Under the pieces are notes generated by a model. That model worked only from the letters and a program-made list of their open reading frames with translations. It was not told the DNA's origin and made no database searches. From contig JAIUJO010000160.1 of the NCBI GenBank assembly GCA_023846275.1, positions 181,959-245,958 on the forward strand: a stretch of 64,000 bases of DNA. The letters run 5' to 3'. The position numbers were made by a program, and so were the translations under genes. Each line of letters begins with the position of its first letter. Position 1 is the first letter of the stretch. This DNA comes from Vanilla planifolia (taxonomy: Eukaryota; Streptophyta; Magnoliopsida; Asparagales; Orchidaceae). Of the stretch, positions 37,901 through 49,829 are shown one piece after another.

Positions 37901-38514
37901 TAAATGAGTTGGCAACATTTGATTACAAAATTGTATGATCATATAGCTCACATCATTCATCAAATATGATTGTAAGCTATGTAGAAAAAGCATTACATTT
38001 TAGTCAAACTTGATGTACTTGCTCTTCTTTTTGGTCATTATAAGACATCTTGTGCTCTTTCGAAGTATTCTAATCTCAGTGTTAGCTATCTTTGGGTTTT
38101 TTCTAGGATTTAGTCAGATCTGTTGACAGTAACATGATTAATTGATTTATTATTATAAGGTGTTGTGCCTTGATTCAATACACTTCCATCCATGTTCAAG
38201 TGTGATGCCTCAATCTGATTGTAGTAGTAAACAGGTTCAACGTTATTGCCTTAGACCAAACATTTGTTATATAGATTTAGGATAGTTAATTCAATTATAT
38301 TTATTTTTTTAATTTTTTAGATTTAATTAATTATTTTTGAAATAATAATTTTGAAGAATAGGGAAAATGATTCTTATGATGATCAACATACGATGATAAA
38401 ACATATTAAAAAAAATATTTTCTAATATAGAGAATTTAAATTTTAATTTCATTTTTATAGCTGGCATGGATGGTTAAATTAACCTTAGCATTATAACAAA
38501 AAATAAAATTAAAA

Positions 38515-38615
38515 AACATAAAATTAAATTCAAAATGTACCACTTCATGTTTATTATTCCAATTAAGATGATTGTCATGAGATATGATATTTGCTCCTCT
38601 TCTTTTTTAATTTCT
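38515..38615 (+). repeat. Dispersed repeat R3, copy b
   Basis: Loose match to 3,135-3,235 in the same orientation (blocks described there). Low complexity limits confidence. Confidence 0.3.
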
Positions 38616-38859
38616 TTCTTGAAAAACCATATCAAATCTTTAACATGTAAAAATTCACTCAACCAAATCCATTTTTAATACATCAGGTATGTCATCATGA
38701 AACTAGGCACCATGGCTATGTGTGGATAGGTGTAAACAACATAACATCTTCCTTGCAAAAGTTCTTGATGTCTCATGAAAGCTCCTCTCCATCACTCATT
38801 TAGATTAAAGACATTACCATAGTAAATCAAATAGTTGAAAGTTATTCTTCATATCCAGA

Positions 38860-39230
38860 ACATGTAGATCCAATAATTCAATCACATTTACTGATGGTTA
38901 GATGTTTGAAAACTCGTCCTTATTTCTAAACCATAGATTTATTTCCTATCATTCGATCACATAATTTTCATGATCGAATGGTCTAAATTCCTCCACCTTT
39001 CTAATAAGCATAAAATTTTAATTTATTTATTTGGTTATGAAACAATTTTTTATGTAGTGGTCTATGTTAAAATCATTCATGTAGCTCACACTTGTCTTTA
39101 TTTGATCATGCATCATTTTGATTTAAAAGTCAAAAGTAAAATAATTCAAGTGCCTATCGATGGCCTTGATTCGATCATGTCATTTTTGATATAATGATCA
39201 ATATTAAAATCAATCATATAACTCTCATTT
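38860..39230 (-). repeat. Inverted relative of repeat R2
   Basis: The complement of 38,880-38,990 aligns with 4,980-5,060. Shared features are TG-ATGATCGA(A)TG followed by a TTTAGAAATA(A/G)GGA block and GATT(T)GAAT. The rest of the segment has repeated GATCATG/CATGATCGA words on both strands, as R2a and R2b do. Confidence 0.35.
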
Positions 39231-42200
39231 ATTATGATATATTATAGTATCTAAAGCTAGTAATGATGTCTGATGGATGATAATGGCTTTTTTATAAAAA
39301 TTGTTGGGCATGCCATCTCATTATTTTGCATAAAGGACAATATTTATATAGTTCTATTAAATTAGACTCGTTTAGAAATAGCAACACATTGGGATGTTTG
39401 GTTACTACTTTTAGTTGTTGTAATGTTCTTATAATTAGTACATTTTTTAACATAGAAAGAATGGTGTAAAGTTTATAATTATTTTAAGCTAAAAAATTGA
39501 AGTCTTATTTTTAGGTGCTCACCATTATTTGCATTAGTTGTATACTCTAGTCATTGAGCTCCAACACTCACTTTTACTTGAATCAACAATGCTTATATTA
39601 TTTTATTTCTTAATTATTCAAGCAAAGCATAATAAATTTATAATTTGTTAAATAATTTGTCAAACATAAGATTACTATAAGAGTCAAATTTGATTTGTGT
39701 CATTAGAATGTTTCTTCCTCTATTAGTTTTATTAATTTGAAGGACTATTATACACCTTTCATTTTATTTTCGTTTTTGTGAGCGCTATGTTTTTATGAAG
39801 GGCCTATACTCAATGGCATTGTTTTCGTTTGGCTTTTATTTAGGGTACATGTATGCCTAGAAATATGTTGATGTTTCTAAATGTGTTCGTATACTTTTTA
39901 ATTATTTCAAAATTTATACTTTTTTACTTCATTTCTAAATTTTAAATAACATCAATTTATTTTGAAATAAAATATAAATTTTGAAAACATCATTAAAACA
40001 AATTTACTCAAATTCTATTTATTTTAAGTTGTTAACATCCTCTGAAATCATTTAATCAACTTTTTCAACAACATAAGGTCATGTAAACCATTGCTGAATG
40101 TTTTCTCTTAAAAAATGAGTTCTATTATATATGGAGATAACTATAGATAGAGTTTAGTAGTTATTATGCATTAGTGTTATAATGAAGTCCTCTAAAGGCA
40201 AAATCTGATATGTGAGAAAGAGGATGAGCATCATTAAGCTTTCAATGTGCTAATTTTCCATTAATATTGTAAGCTAATTGGCTACCATTCAATGAATTGA
40301 AGTGTCTCATTGAAGTACACATATGATAGATTTAGTGTGTTGGCTTGAATAAATGCAATAAATTGAGGTATCGATAGTGAGCATGACTAATTCCATAACT
40401 TTTGCATTGAAATGATATAAGAAAACATAAGAGCACAATGAATTGAATCACTATATGAATGGAATCATCATAGTAAACACCCTACGAAAACATTGGTGAA
40501 GTGATAAACGAGCTAATTGAATAACTGAACTGCTCCAACTTAGACGATGTGCTTAAATGGATAAGTTTGACCAGTGTATTTATGTGTTGTCATAATTGCA
40601 CAACCTCGAATAAAATTAGAGGCATTCTATACGTATCAAAATGGTATGTGTCATGCCACATATAATAACAATCTTATGATGAAGCAAATATTATGTTCTA
40701 CATTAATGGATTTCATTGCCATAAAAATATGAAAGTCTAATTAGAGTCAATAGATTTGTATAATCGCTTCTCAGTCACTATAACAAAATGGTCCTGACAC
40801 CAGGTGGAGGAATAAAAGACAAAATTGATCGATTTGCATTGAGAATTATGTATAGAGCATGGTAGTCTTGACATGAAATGTTTGGCTTGGAAGGTTAAGG
40901 AATGATGTTGCACTTATTAAAAAAATGTTCATCATCAAAGTAATCAAAATTATTTTTTGAATTATTATCATAACAAAACGCTCCTAACATGAATTAAAAC
41001 GGTTTTAGACCAATCTAAATAATCCTTGTTGATTATCATCTAAGTCGATGATAGTTTCTCTTTGAAGGAAGTTGTTAAACAATATAATAATGAACTCCAT
41101 AACCATACATTTTAAAATGAATTGCGAATGTCATCATATTTTTTTATACTTTTGTGACCATATCATTGAGCAAGAAAGCCACTAAGAAGGAGTAATGAAT
41201 TCAAACAAATAACCTTATTATCCAAATGAAATACAAAGTTTGATGTATTGTTTAATAAAACAGTTATGCCAAATTGATGCCATTCAACTACTCCTTACAT
41301 TGGGTTGATTAGGAGGATGAACTAACTAAAGAATCAACACATACCAATGATAGGCTTCTAGAAACATGCATGTGATTGAATTAGTAAATTTTTCCACTTG
41401 CTATTGGACCAAATAACCAAGACATTTTTCAGAAAGCGACGATTTTTTTTCATTCTTTACCCATCCAATTTCTAAATAGAAAAATAAATTTCATAGATAG
41501 CTTCTTAATTCACAAATCTACCATTGTTTTAATAATACTAAAAATCTTTATTTTAATTCAATAAAATTTATACTCTATTTACTTTAGCAAATGTAGTCAA
41601 AATAGTATGCCTTGCTCTAGTATTTTGTTAGAACCAAGTTAAGGTTTGAAAAAAAATCTTGAAATGAGTTTCATTGGTATTCTTTTGGAAATGGAGAAAT
41701 CCTTATCTTTAATATAATATGAATAGGTATTACCTACTAGAATTGAGATATTATATGGAAATGGGTTTCCCTTGAATGAAATGAGCTATGTCAAATAGGT
41801 TCATTTCATTGACTTCAAAGCATGACTTGTTTGACATGTGTTTCAAAGCCCCAGCTTTTTATAGGAATTGAATTACTTCTGGAAAAGTTAAAAATGTAAT
41901 AAAATTTTGTGGTGTGTTTTCCATGATTTTTCTTCTTGTTTTTCAACCCTAATTAGTTAGTGATTTGCATAAGAAGAAATACAAGATGACCCCAATGACC
42001 TTTACAAAGAATTTCATGAGTTTGATTATGGAATGATTCATTGCATGACTTTTTTATGATCACTCAATAAATATATTGACATCTCTCCTTATCATTTGTA
42101 ATTAAATATTGAAAATTTTTAGAATTTTTTGATGAATCTACAATGTCTAAATGTTTATGATTTCTAGTAAATTGACCTAATTGGTTTTCCACAAGGGACT

Positions 42201-42699
42201 CCAATTCCATGGAAAATCATTACAAGGATTGATTTACTAATTGATTCTATGATAGAGCTCTATAAGCCTAGATTGTCACTTAAGTTTAAACCAAATAGTA
42301 GTATCATGGCGTATCTTTTATAATTATTTTAGATCCTTCATAAATTTAGAATGGATTGATTGGTTTACCCAAGTGGTATCCGATCACATGACCAAAACCT
42401 ACAATGCATTGGTTCCCTTTAGTCAAACAAATAGTATATAATTTGACAAAAGTTATAGTTGGGGGAGTCCACTGAACCACTTTAATTTTTTTGAAATTTC
42501 TCCTACAATGTAGAGCTAGCAATGAATATTTTACTAATTGAAGATTTATTGAACTTCTCTATATGATTAGACTAAAATTTAAAATGGCATAGATATTATG
42601 TTGAACTCTATTTATCATAGAATTCATGGGATTTGTTGCCATTATTTAGTATTAAATTTTTAACTTCCAGATATTGCAACATATGAGGGATGGAATAAC

Positions 42700-43440
42700 T
42701 TAAGATACATTAATGGCTGTTGAGTTATTGTGACTACAATTCCACCAGTGTGGAAGCAATTGATGAATCATTTCACATTGGCTATGTTTTATTCCACTGA
42801 TCATAGAAAACTTGTTCAATAAGTTTATGCGCCTTAGAGAATCCATAAAAGTAAGAATTTGAGAGTTCCTATATGCATAGAAAGTTTACTTGTTGGAAAA
42901 ATATAACAAATTTATAAGATGCACTATATTAGTAAAGACATTTTGGAAGGTAGATGACTATTCCTCTAAAGGAACTCATTCATCACACGTTCTACTATAT
43001 TAATGATATTTTTTGAAGGATAGAACATCATTAGAGTATATAGTGGAATTAATTATATGACATGGCTAACGATCGAAAGCTACCATTGAGAGTAATTTCT
43101 TCCACTTTTCAATTATCTTCATGCATGTTTTGTTAATGTAGTTTTGTAAGAGAACAACCTACTTCTTACCTTTGAACAATGTGCTTTTAGGTAAAGGGAT
43201 TGGATGGTTGTACCTTTTGAATCCTTAACGGTTCTTGATGTTGTGCTCCTACTTGCGTTTTATTTATTTACTCTAAATAGATAAAATATTTTGTACAATA
43301 ATTTCCGAATGTAATGTGTCATAAAGCTCAAAGGAGAATACATTGATATTTTGAATGGAGTGTTTTTCACCACTTGAGAAGAGGATAAAATTTAACTATT
43401 AGGTCCAAATGGGAATCTTGTTTATTACCCCTAGATTAAT
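42700..43440 (-). mobile_element. D2a: 3'-side half of a second D-family gypsy copy
   Basis: It aligns with D1 34,690-35,780. The clearest blocks are 42,975-43,090 with 35,345-35,460 (TTTCTACTATAT, ATTAGAGTATA(T/C)A-TGG, ATTAATTA-A), 43,160-43,240 with 35,510-35,600 (ACCTA-TTCTTA, CAATGTGCTTT, AGGGATTGGA), and 43,330-43,430 with 35,680-35,775 (GAGTGTTT-TCACCACTT, CAAATGGGA). D1 bases 35,000-35,300 have no counterpart here. Its continuation is D2b, 6.4 kb to the right. No integrase was recognised left of 42,700. Confidence 0.65.
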
Positions 43441-45279
43441 AAATTAACTATTAAAGTTATGCTTATGTGGTACTTTTTTAAGAAAATTGCATGATATACA
43501 TTTCAATGCCATCATAAAGTATAGTTTTATAAAAGAGTTATTAACTTTGACCTTACAATTTAAAACATCTGAAGATATTTTTAGTGATTTCACCTTACCA
43601 AAAGTTGACTGCTTTATTAAGATTTGTGTGTGGACAATTAAGATTGTAGCCTAACAACCAATAACTTTAAATTTTTTTCAAGGAAACCATAAGTGCAAAT
43701 TAGTCTACAATTTTTAATAGATGCAGTGTAGTAAGTCTTTAGAAGGAAGATTATAATAGCATTAATGAATTATCTAAGTAATAGGTTGCAAATAGGAAAG
43801 TCATTGATAGCTTCATAATTGTCATCTTGATCAACAATGCTTGTAAAAGAAATTATTAAACCCATCAAAATTAAAACCACTTGAAAAATCCATTAAAAAA
43901 ATTTTTTTTATAATTTCACCGTACAAATTAGCTAAATTAGTATCATATTCCTTTTCAATGAGTCTAAGGATAATAAAGCAAAGCTCGTCCTATTTTGCTA
44001 GGTAGGTACAATAAATAAGTGAGAGGTGAAGCAACCCATAACATATTTGGCAATTAAATCCTCCTCTGAGATCCAACTCCCATAGCATCTTTAATTAATT
44101 ATATATTAAGCTTACTTTGTCTTTTTTTGGCCATTATATGGAAAACGTTTTGCTTTTATTAACTTCCCTGAGCCACATAATACTTGCCTTCAAGCTTTTA
44201 ATACAGCACCACCGTTTTAATAGCCATGAAGAACTAATCTTATGTTTTGTCAATGCAAAACTTTATAATTCTTCTATAGCTTGTTATGTCTTTTTTCTCC
44301 AAAAGTTGTTCTTCTACTTCTTGAATCATCTAGAATATTTACAAAATTGAGCCTTCTTCATGGTGAGGTTTATGTCTCCTCACTTTGTAAGCTAGGGCCC
44401 TCATTCTTAACCCAACAATTTGAAAACACTTATTTTGAGCAAACATTGGATGGAATTCTATTCTTCTAGTCCAAGTGCTTTGGAATTTTATTTACCTTGG
44501 AATACATCTAATTGTAGGAGGAAGGATAGAAAAAGGGAGTAGCTTAATAGAATGTAGTTCATATGCTAAAGCACTATGTTGGAAATGTTTTTAGCTAATC
44601 ATGATCCATTAGGGTTCTATCTAGAAGAGTGACATTTAAATTCTTGAACCTTAGTAATGACATAAGTTCTCTTTACCATCCAAAGAAGACAATTAGCCTC
44701 CATCATCAATCTTAAATCCCACCAAAGATCTCTTCTATTAATGAAATAGTTGTTGGCATACATAAAAAGGCAAAACTTCATTTATGTATTATGCTTTACA
44801 ACCATATGCAGACATTGTTCGTCATTTTCATTATTTGCACTTGGAAGAAATACAACTAAAACAACCATACTTTGTTAGAGATGTTCTCACAATATAGAGA
44901 CTTTAACTCCTTTGAATGATGTCCATTTCCTTGTTACCTTCAAAGGGTTCCAAAAGTGAAGTTGCCATAATTTCATTCAATTTGATCATGTTCTTAAGGA
45001 ATGAATACTTTGTAGAATTAACTACACCATTAGTTTTCAAAGTTAGGATATTATTCATTGCAATCAATAATGTTAGTATTTTGAGATGCCTACAATCTTC
45101 TTTTAGCCATTTTAATGAAAAACACTTTTTTTATTTATTTGGTAGCTTTTTTTCCTAACTTGTGATTGATAACCACTATAAAGCCATCTGGGTTCATCTA
45201 AGAAAGGTTAAGAGCCTTTTCTTTCTCCTAGAGATCTTCACTAAAGCTTTTGAGTAATTGAAAGCCTATTTCTTACCAC
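43441..45279. other. Unassigned DNA within the split D2 copy
   Basis: No gene is supported. Several 60-80 codon open frames lie at 44,117-45,160 on the plus strand, but reverse frames over the same bases look equally protein-like (EVEEQLLEKKDITSYRRI at about 44,260-44,340), so I could not choose a coding strand. It is probably another decayed element inserted beside element A. Confidence 0.4.
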
Positions 45280-45540
45280 TTATCAGGCCTCACATACAAG
45301 CACTTTGTGCCTTGTGGCATGTAAAATACATGCACATTCTTTTAAGGAATCGGTTGACACAAAATCTGCAAGTTGTATTCTTTGGGTCAATGGCCAAATG
45401 TGTCATTTGAAAATTAAAACATTATACTTTTTGCATTAAAATGTTTATCCAACCCTTATATAAGGAGGTAAGAATGATGAACGAAATAGGGAGAAGTTCT
45501 TGGAGGGTTCAATCTTCTTATGCAAGCACAAGTTACTTCA
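45280..45540 (+). repeat. Element A 5' LTR
   Basis: It aligns with 48,940-49,200. Common features are a GTGC-TG-GCATG-AAA block, AGTTGTA, TC-A-GGCCAAATGTGTCATTTGA or its variant, AAAATTAAAA(C/T)ATTAT, CTTTTTGCA, then CCCTTATATAAGG at 45,454-45,466 (CCAATATAAAAAAG in the partner), AAGAATGATGAA and AGTTCTTGGAGGGTTCAATCTTCTTATG versus a 3' copy of the same. The TATATAA box about 100 bases from the LTR end fits a promoter. Exact TG and CA ends were not fixed. Confidence 0.75.
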
Positions 45541-46585
45541 GTAACACAATAAATAGAAATGTTAATAAGGATGGTGTTCAAAAATTTATATACGCCATCA
45601 TAAATTTGAAAGAAAAATCACCATGCAAAGAAACTATTTCTAGATCAAGAACACTTGGGGACACATTTGAGGATTTCATCATTAACATTTCTATCCAATT
45701 CTTGGTGGTACTGTGGATACAAAAATTTTAGATGCTTAATTAAATTAAATAGAGACCTATTTCCTTAATACAGCTACTCTTCATTTCACAAAGTAGCATA
45801 TGCTTGATTGCAAATGTTGAGCCATGCATTGACCTAATTCAATGTAAACTTTTGAACTCATTTGGATATAGAGCTAATATGGAGTTTGCTTAAGAAATTA
45901 ATTTGAAAAAACTTTTATCTCATGGATTGTGTATGATAACTAGACGAAGTTGCATTGTCTTTGACATTAACAAGTGCAAAAAATCTAAGATTACACCATT
46001 AAATTTCAAACATAGGTTATAGTATGAATAATATCTATTTTAAAGATGTAGACTTTATCAATTTACTTCTTAGGTTTTTATTATCCTATTACTACATAAC
46101 TAACCTTATTCCCTACAAAATCATTGGTATAAGCAAGTAGATTTACAATCACCATTGATATAATAGCCATTGAAAAGAAGAATCAAAATATGGAACTAAG
46201 GTCATGGGATTTCACACTACTAGAGGATTAACACTAATATATTGAACTCACAAAAGAGGAGAGATTAATATCCAATAGACTGGATGACAACCACAATAAT
46301 AACAACACCATTCACAAGTGAGAGTCACAAAAATTGCATCCACTATAATAATTAAGGCCACATATAAGAAAAAGTTTGGATAATTAACACTAATCACTTC
46401 TTAGACACATTTAAGAAAATTTGGAAAAAAGATCTTTGTTGCATACAAAATTTAGACCATTCTTGAGGCTTGATGATAAAAATATAAGACTCTCTTTTGG
46501 TAGGGCGAGTAGAGCTTATTACCAAAATTATAATAGGAATACTCAAACTCTTTTCAAGCTATATTCATGTAATCAAGTTAGTCAA
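45541..46585 (+). other. Leader and probable gag region of element A, unreadable
   Basis: This is where primer site and gag should lie. A 96-codon frame (45,441-45,728) starts inside the LTR and runs into it, but no gag helix pattern or CCHC knuckle was recognised. Stops are dense after 45,730. TGGTGTTC at 45,574 is a possible but poor primer-site remnant. Confidence 0.35.
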
Positions 46586-46760
46586 TGATATCGTTGACAC
46601 TGGCAGTTAGAAACATTTGATCTTTAAAAGCTTTGTGGAGACACTGTGCTTAGAAAGTGGTACTTATGCAAACGCTATTCTCATGGGCTGAGTCAAAGAG
46701 ACTCTAAAGCAATTCCATTAGATATTTTCCATATCATATTTGGCTACTCATACTTGTGGA
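46586..46760 (+). pseudogene. Protease of element A, degenerate
   Basis: The forward frame reads DIVDTGS (VDTGS at 46,593-46,607), the catalytic Asp-Thr-Gly-Ser of a retroelement aspartic protease. It is followed after a stop by KHLIFKSFVETLCLESGTYA, which fits the usual H-N-F-I helix and the following strand. NAILMG comes where a VxVADG-like turn is expected. It is located upstream of RT as in all gypsy elements. Confidence 0.7.
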
Positions 46761-47129
46761 ATCAAGATGATATATACTATTGTTAAGCCCAACAGGTTCG
46801 ATTCACAATGGATGGATAGAGATTTCTTATAATATGGAACAAAGGAAAGTTAATAGTAGATATTATTACTACAAGCCATGAAATAAGATTAGGAAATAAA
46901 TGTCTAAATTATGAGTTATTATTAACTAGACTCAAAAACCTAAATAATGGTTCAAAAAAATATAGTAATCTACCTAAAAAACTTAAAAAGATGCTAAGAG
47001 AATATTCTACGCCATTTACTAAAATAAAAGTGCAAATATCAAATTGTGTCGTGAAGCATCAGATTAACTTTTATCAAATCAACACTTATAAACAAAAATA
47101 TGTATCATAACTTAGTAGTAAAAAAATGA

Positions 47130-47930
47130 AGTGATTAATAAGCAAGTCATAGAGTTATTAAAGAATGGAGTACTCAAGCCTACTAATTCACCATTTGGCT
47201 CTTAGTTGAATTAGTGCAAAAAAGAATGGAAGTTGGAACATGTGTTGGATTATCAAGCTCTTAACAAAATCACTTGTATGAATAGCTATCCACAATGAAG
47301 AGTTAGGATCTATTAGACCAACTGAAGCAAGCATGAGCATTCAAAAAATTAGAGGTCTAACCAAGGTATCATCAAGTACATATTATAGAAGGAGAAACTT
47401 TGAAAAAAATGTTTAAATCACTACAATTATTGTATGAGTGTCTAGCAATGTTGTTTGGGTTGTGCAATGCTCAAGAAATGGTCATGTGACTAATGGATGG
47501 CCTTCTTTTATCTCACTTAGAAGATTTTTTTCTAGTCTACCCTTACGGCATCCTTTTTTATAGTAATGCACATGAAGGACATGTAAAGAATTTATGGAAG
47601 GTGTTTGATGTATTAAAATCCCATCATTTATAGTTGAATGAGAAGTAGTGTGAGTATGCAAGGGAAACAATTTTATATTTTGGATATTATTTTGGAAAGG
47701 TTGAAATAAACATTGATAAAGAATTGATTAATGGTATTAAGAAATGTTCTAAACCATATGATGTTACTAATGTCAGGTATTTTCATAGAGCTTATCAATA
47801 CCTAAGAAAATTCATCAAAGGATTCTTTGAAAGATTTCCACCATTTAATGAACTAACTTGTCGACATCTAAAATTTGAGTGTTTTGAACTACATAACAGA
47901 CATTTTAATAATTTAAAGAAGTAATTAATG
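47130..47930 (+). pseudogene. Reverse transcriptase of element A, degenerate and active-site mutated
   Basis: Readable in order: VIELLKNGVLKPTNSPFGS (about 47,143-47,205); KKEWKLEHVLDYQALNKIT (47,218-47,274, the palm entry); FGLCNAQEMVM (near 47,454-47,490); LVYPYGILFYS (47,532-47,564, where the two catalytic aspartates have become Tyr and Gly); KVFDVLKSHHL; CEYARETILYFGYYFGK (47,649-47,699); VEINIDKELINGIKK; RYFHRAYQYLRKFIKGFFER; FPPFNELT. From 47,535 to 47,921 a single frame has only two stops, both TAG. At least one frameshift separates this from the earlier blocks. The match to gypsy RT is unmistakable. Confidence 0.93.
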
Positions 47931-48230
47931 AAGCTCTAATTCTAGCTCTACCAATCTACAACATCCACTTGAGATTCAAGTAAATGAATCAGGGCAAGTT
48001 ATAGATGAGTTTCAATGGAATAAGGCAAGCCACTAGCATATTATTCTTAATTATTGCTTGGAGAATAAAAAAATCTACTCAATGATAAAGAGATGATTTG
48101 TTTACATAAATCTTTAAAACATTATAGGCCATACATCCTTACAAAATAATTCATAGTACATTCAAATTTTTAGCCATTCCATTATTTATAGAGTCAATCA
48201 CAGCTACAACATGTACGACACTTCAAGTGT
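47931..48230 (+). pseudogene. RNase H of element A, degenerate
   Basis: The forward strand reads ALILALPIYNIHLRF (about 47,934-47,978), then MNQGKL and a stop. Then NDKEMICLHKSLKHYRPYIL and TK appear near 48,084-48,150, with IVHSNF following. These match the start strand (AP-LALPDF-type), the Y-D-KE-x-A-L helix containing the catalytic Glu, and the H-D/S strand of gypsy RNase H. The first catalytic Asp (TDAS site) is not preserved. Confidence 0.8.
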
Positions 48231-48359
48231 TTGTGATACTTACAATAATTCATCCTAATTATTAAATATAGGAAAGGAACTTTGAACAAACTTGTAAATA
48301 TGCTTTCTCTACCTCCTTCAATCGTACAATGTTTAACAACTATTACGCAAATATAACCT

Positions 48360-48795
48360 ATAGAATTTATTAAGGTATGAAGTATAAAGATGACCACAAA
48401 TTTTGCAAAATTTATCAAGAGATAAAAGATGGTAAGCACTTAGAGTATTTTATCAAAAATAATGTTTTACACATTCAGATGGTCATAAAAAATGATACAT
48501 AAGTGTAGATCACTCCAAATTTTTAAAGGTATGCTAACTACCTCCACATGAATTTAGATGTTAAGAAATTTATTGACAGGTGAACACTTTTTGTTGCATT
48601 AAAACCATCAAGTCATAAATAAGAACTGTATATACTACTAGTAGTACTGACAAGTCCTTGGAATAATATCTAATTGATTTTATCACTTGTCTATCAATGA
48701 CTTCATGAGGACATAATGACCTATTTGTAGTTGTGGATATAATTCCTAAGATGGTTAGTGTAATGTCACCAAATGAGGGATTACAAGTGAACAAT
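48360..48795 (+). pseudogene. Truncated integrase of element A
   Basis: The best block is GHNDLFVVVDIIPKM at 48,709-48,753, preceded by LIDFITCL (about 48,673-48,696). Together these are the first-aspartate region of the gypsy integrase core. YTTSSTDKSLE just upstream corresponds to the linker after the zinc-binding domain. After 48,795 no integrase can be read: the LHG/SDRD block, the catalytic Glu and the C-terminal domain are absent, and LTR sequence begins within about 150 bases. The element therefore lost the distal integrase by deletion, or was always non-autonomous. Confidence 0.8.
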
Positions 48796-48939
48796 AGGTT
48801 ATTCAAAACATTGTAGGCTAACCTGGTTTATGTGCAGCACATATGAATACGAGATGGAGCATCTCCCACACATATATGAGCCTGCTTTAGATGGGTAGCT
48901 ATGTTGGTGTTGTGGATGATATGTACCACCTACTACACC

Positions 48940-49200
48940 TAGCTTTTGCTCATGTAGTGCTAACTGGTGCATGAAAATCAATTGCATCTTGGGCTTTGAC
49001 ATGTAGGTGTGAAGCCAATGATGCAAAAGTTTGTCAGTTGTAAACTTTTGATCAAAGGTCAAATGTGTCATTTGAAAATTAAAATATTATGCCTTTTGCA
49101 CAAAAATATTCCAATATAAAAAAGCAAGAATGATGAAAGAAGAACTTCTTGTAGTATTCAATTTTCTTGTGACAAAAGCTTTGTTCTTCTTCTCTTTATT
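48940..49200 (+). repeat. Element A 3' LTR
   Basis: Partner of 45,280-45,540 (see there). The left boundary is uncertain: sequence between the last integrase residues (48,795) and 48,940 could already be LTR, although 45,140-45,280 does not align with it clearly. A T-rich run at 49,204-49,215 follows. Confidence 0.72.
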
Positions 49201-49829
49201 GCTTTTTTTTTTCTCGCAATTTTTATACTAAAAATTTCATTATTTTGACAAGGAGAATAAGGTCTACTAGTGAGAGCTTAAGGTCAGGAAACCTCATAGA
49301 AAAATTAGTTGCTCATTGAATTTTTTGTTATAGTTATCGAAGAGATCATTCATAATACAATATAGTTCTTTTACTAAGTGTTGATGTTTTGTGATGTAGT
49401 TAAGGAAGTTTTTTCTTTTGACTTGCTGGGGGAGTATAATTTCTCACATGTTAAGCTACTTATGATACCCTTATCAAATTTTATTCCCTTACTTTCTCTC
49501 ATTGATGTACTTTCATTTACCTAACCTTTGGGTGTCGACATTAAAGACTACCAAAGCTTGGGGTTTCACATTGCTTATTGTTTGATGAATTGGAATTATA
49601 TAACCATTGCATATATCTAGAACTTTTTCCTTGTTGCATTGGATAATTAATTGTCATTTTTTTCAACAATTTAGATATTAGATTGGTAGATTTTTAGTGC
49701 CTAATATTTTCTAGAAACTATTACTGTTGCTAAACTTTCTAATGATTCTAATTTATGAAGAAATGTCTTTAGAAAGGTTGAGATTTATGTTGATTTAAAC
49801 CCCATAATTCTTCATTCAATTAACTATTA
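49201..49829. other. Unassigned DNA between element A and D2b
   Basis: No gene is seen. It has no clear counterpart in D1, so it is either additional inserted DNA or the outer part of an LTR whose partner I could not align. Confidence 0.4.

Larger units (their letters stand above)
36421..42699. other. Mixed relic DNA, no gene assigned
   Basis: Over 6 kb without a readable domain. Bases 36,421-36,540 probably continue D1, since they match 50,330-50,390 loosely. Bases 37,600-39,250 are rich in TGATCA words and contain R3b and an inverted R2 relative. Bases 39,700-42,700 are less AT-rich and stop-dense in every frame. They are probably eroded retroelement sequence, but I could not name a family. 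Confidence 0.45.
45280..49200 (+). mobile_element. Element A: short-LTR Ty3/gypsy element with internal loss
   Basis: Plus-strand order: LTR (to about 45,540), leader and possible gag, protease, RT, RNase H, partial integrase, LTR (from about 48,940). The LTRs share a near-perfect core, GTGTCATTTGAAAATTAAAA, at 45,399-45,418 and 49,065-49,084, and align for about 250 bases around it. At 3.9 kb the element is shorter than a full gypsy element. The integrase stops in mid-core, just before the right LTR. It lies on the opposite strand within the interrupted D2 copy. Confidence 0.8.

Noticed and set aside
40400-41500. Less AT-rich stretch suspected to be a coding or retroelement domain
   Set aside because: All six frames are stop-dense and no conserved block was readable. 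It is recorded only as relic DNA.
44117-44470. Two overlapping plus-strand open frames taken as a small gene
   Set aside because: They overlap in different frames, are rich in F/L/Y as expected of T-rich DNA, and the reverse strand gives an equally plausible reading. No motif or repeat partner decides.
45441-45731. A 96-codon plus-strand open frame, the longest in the window
   Set aside because: It begins inside the 5' LTR of element A and crosses its end, and shows no gag or other family pattern. The partner LTR does not keep the frame.
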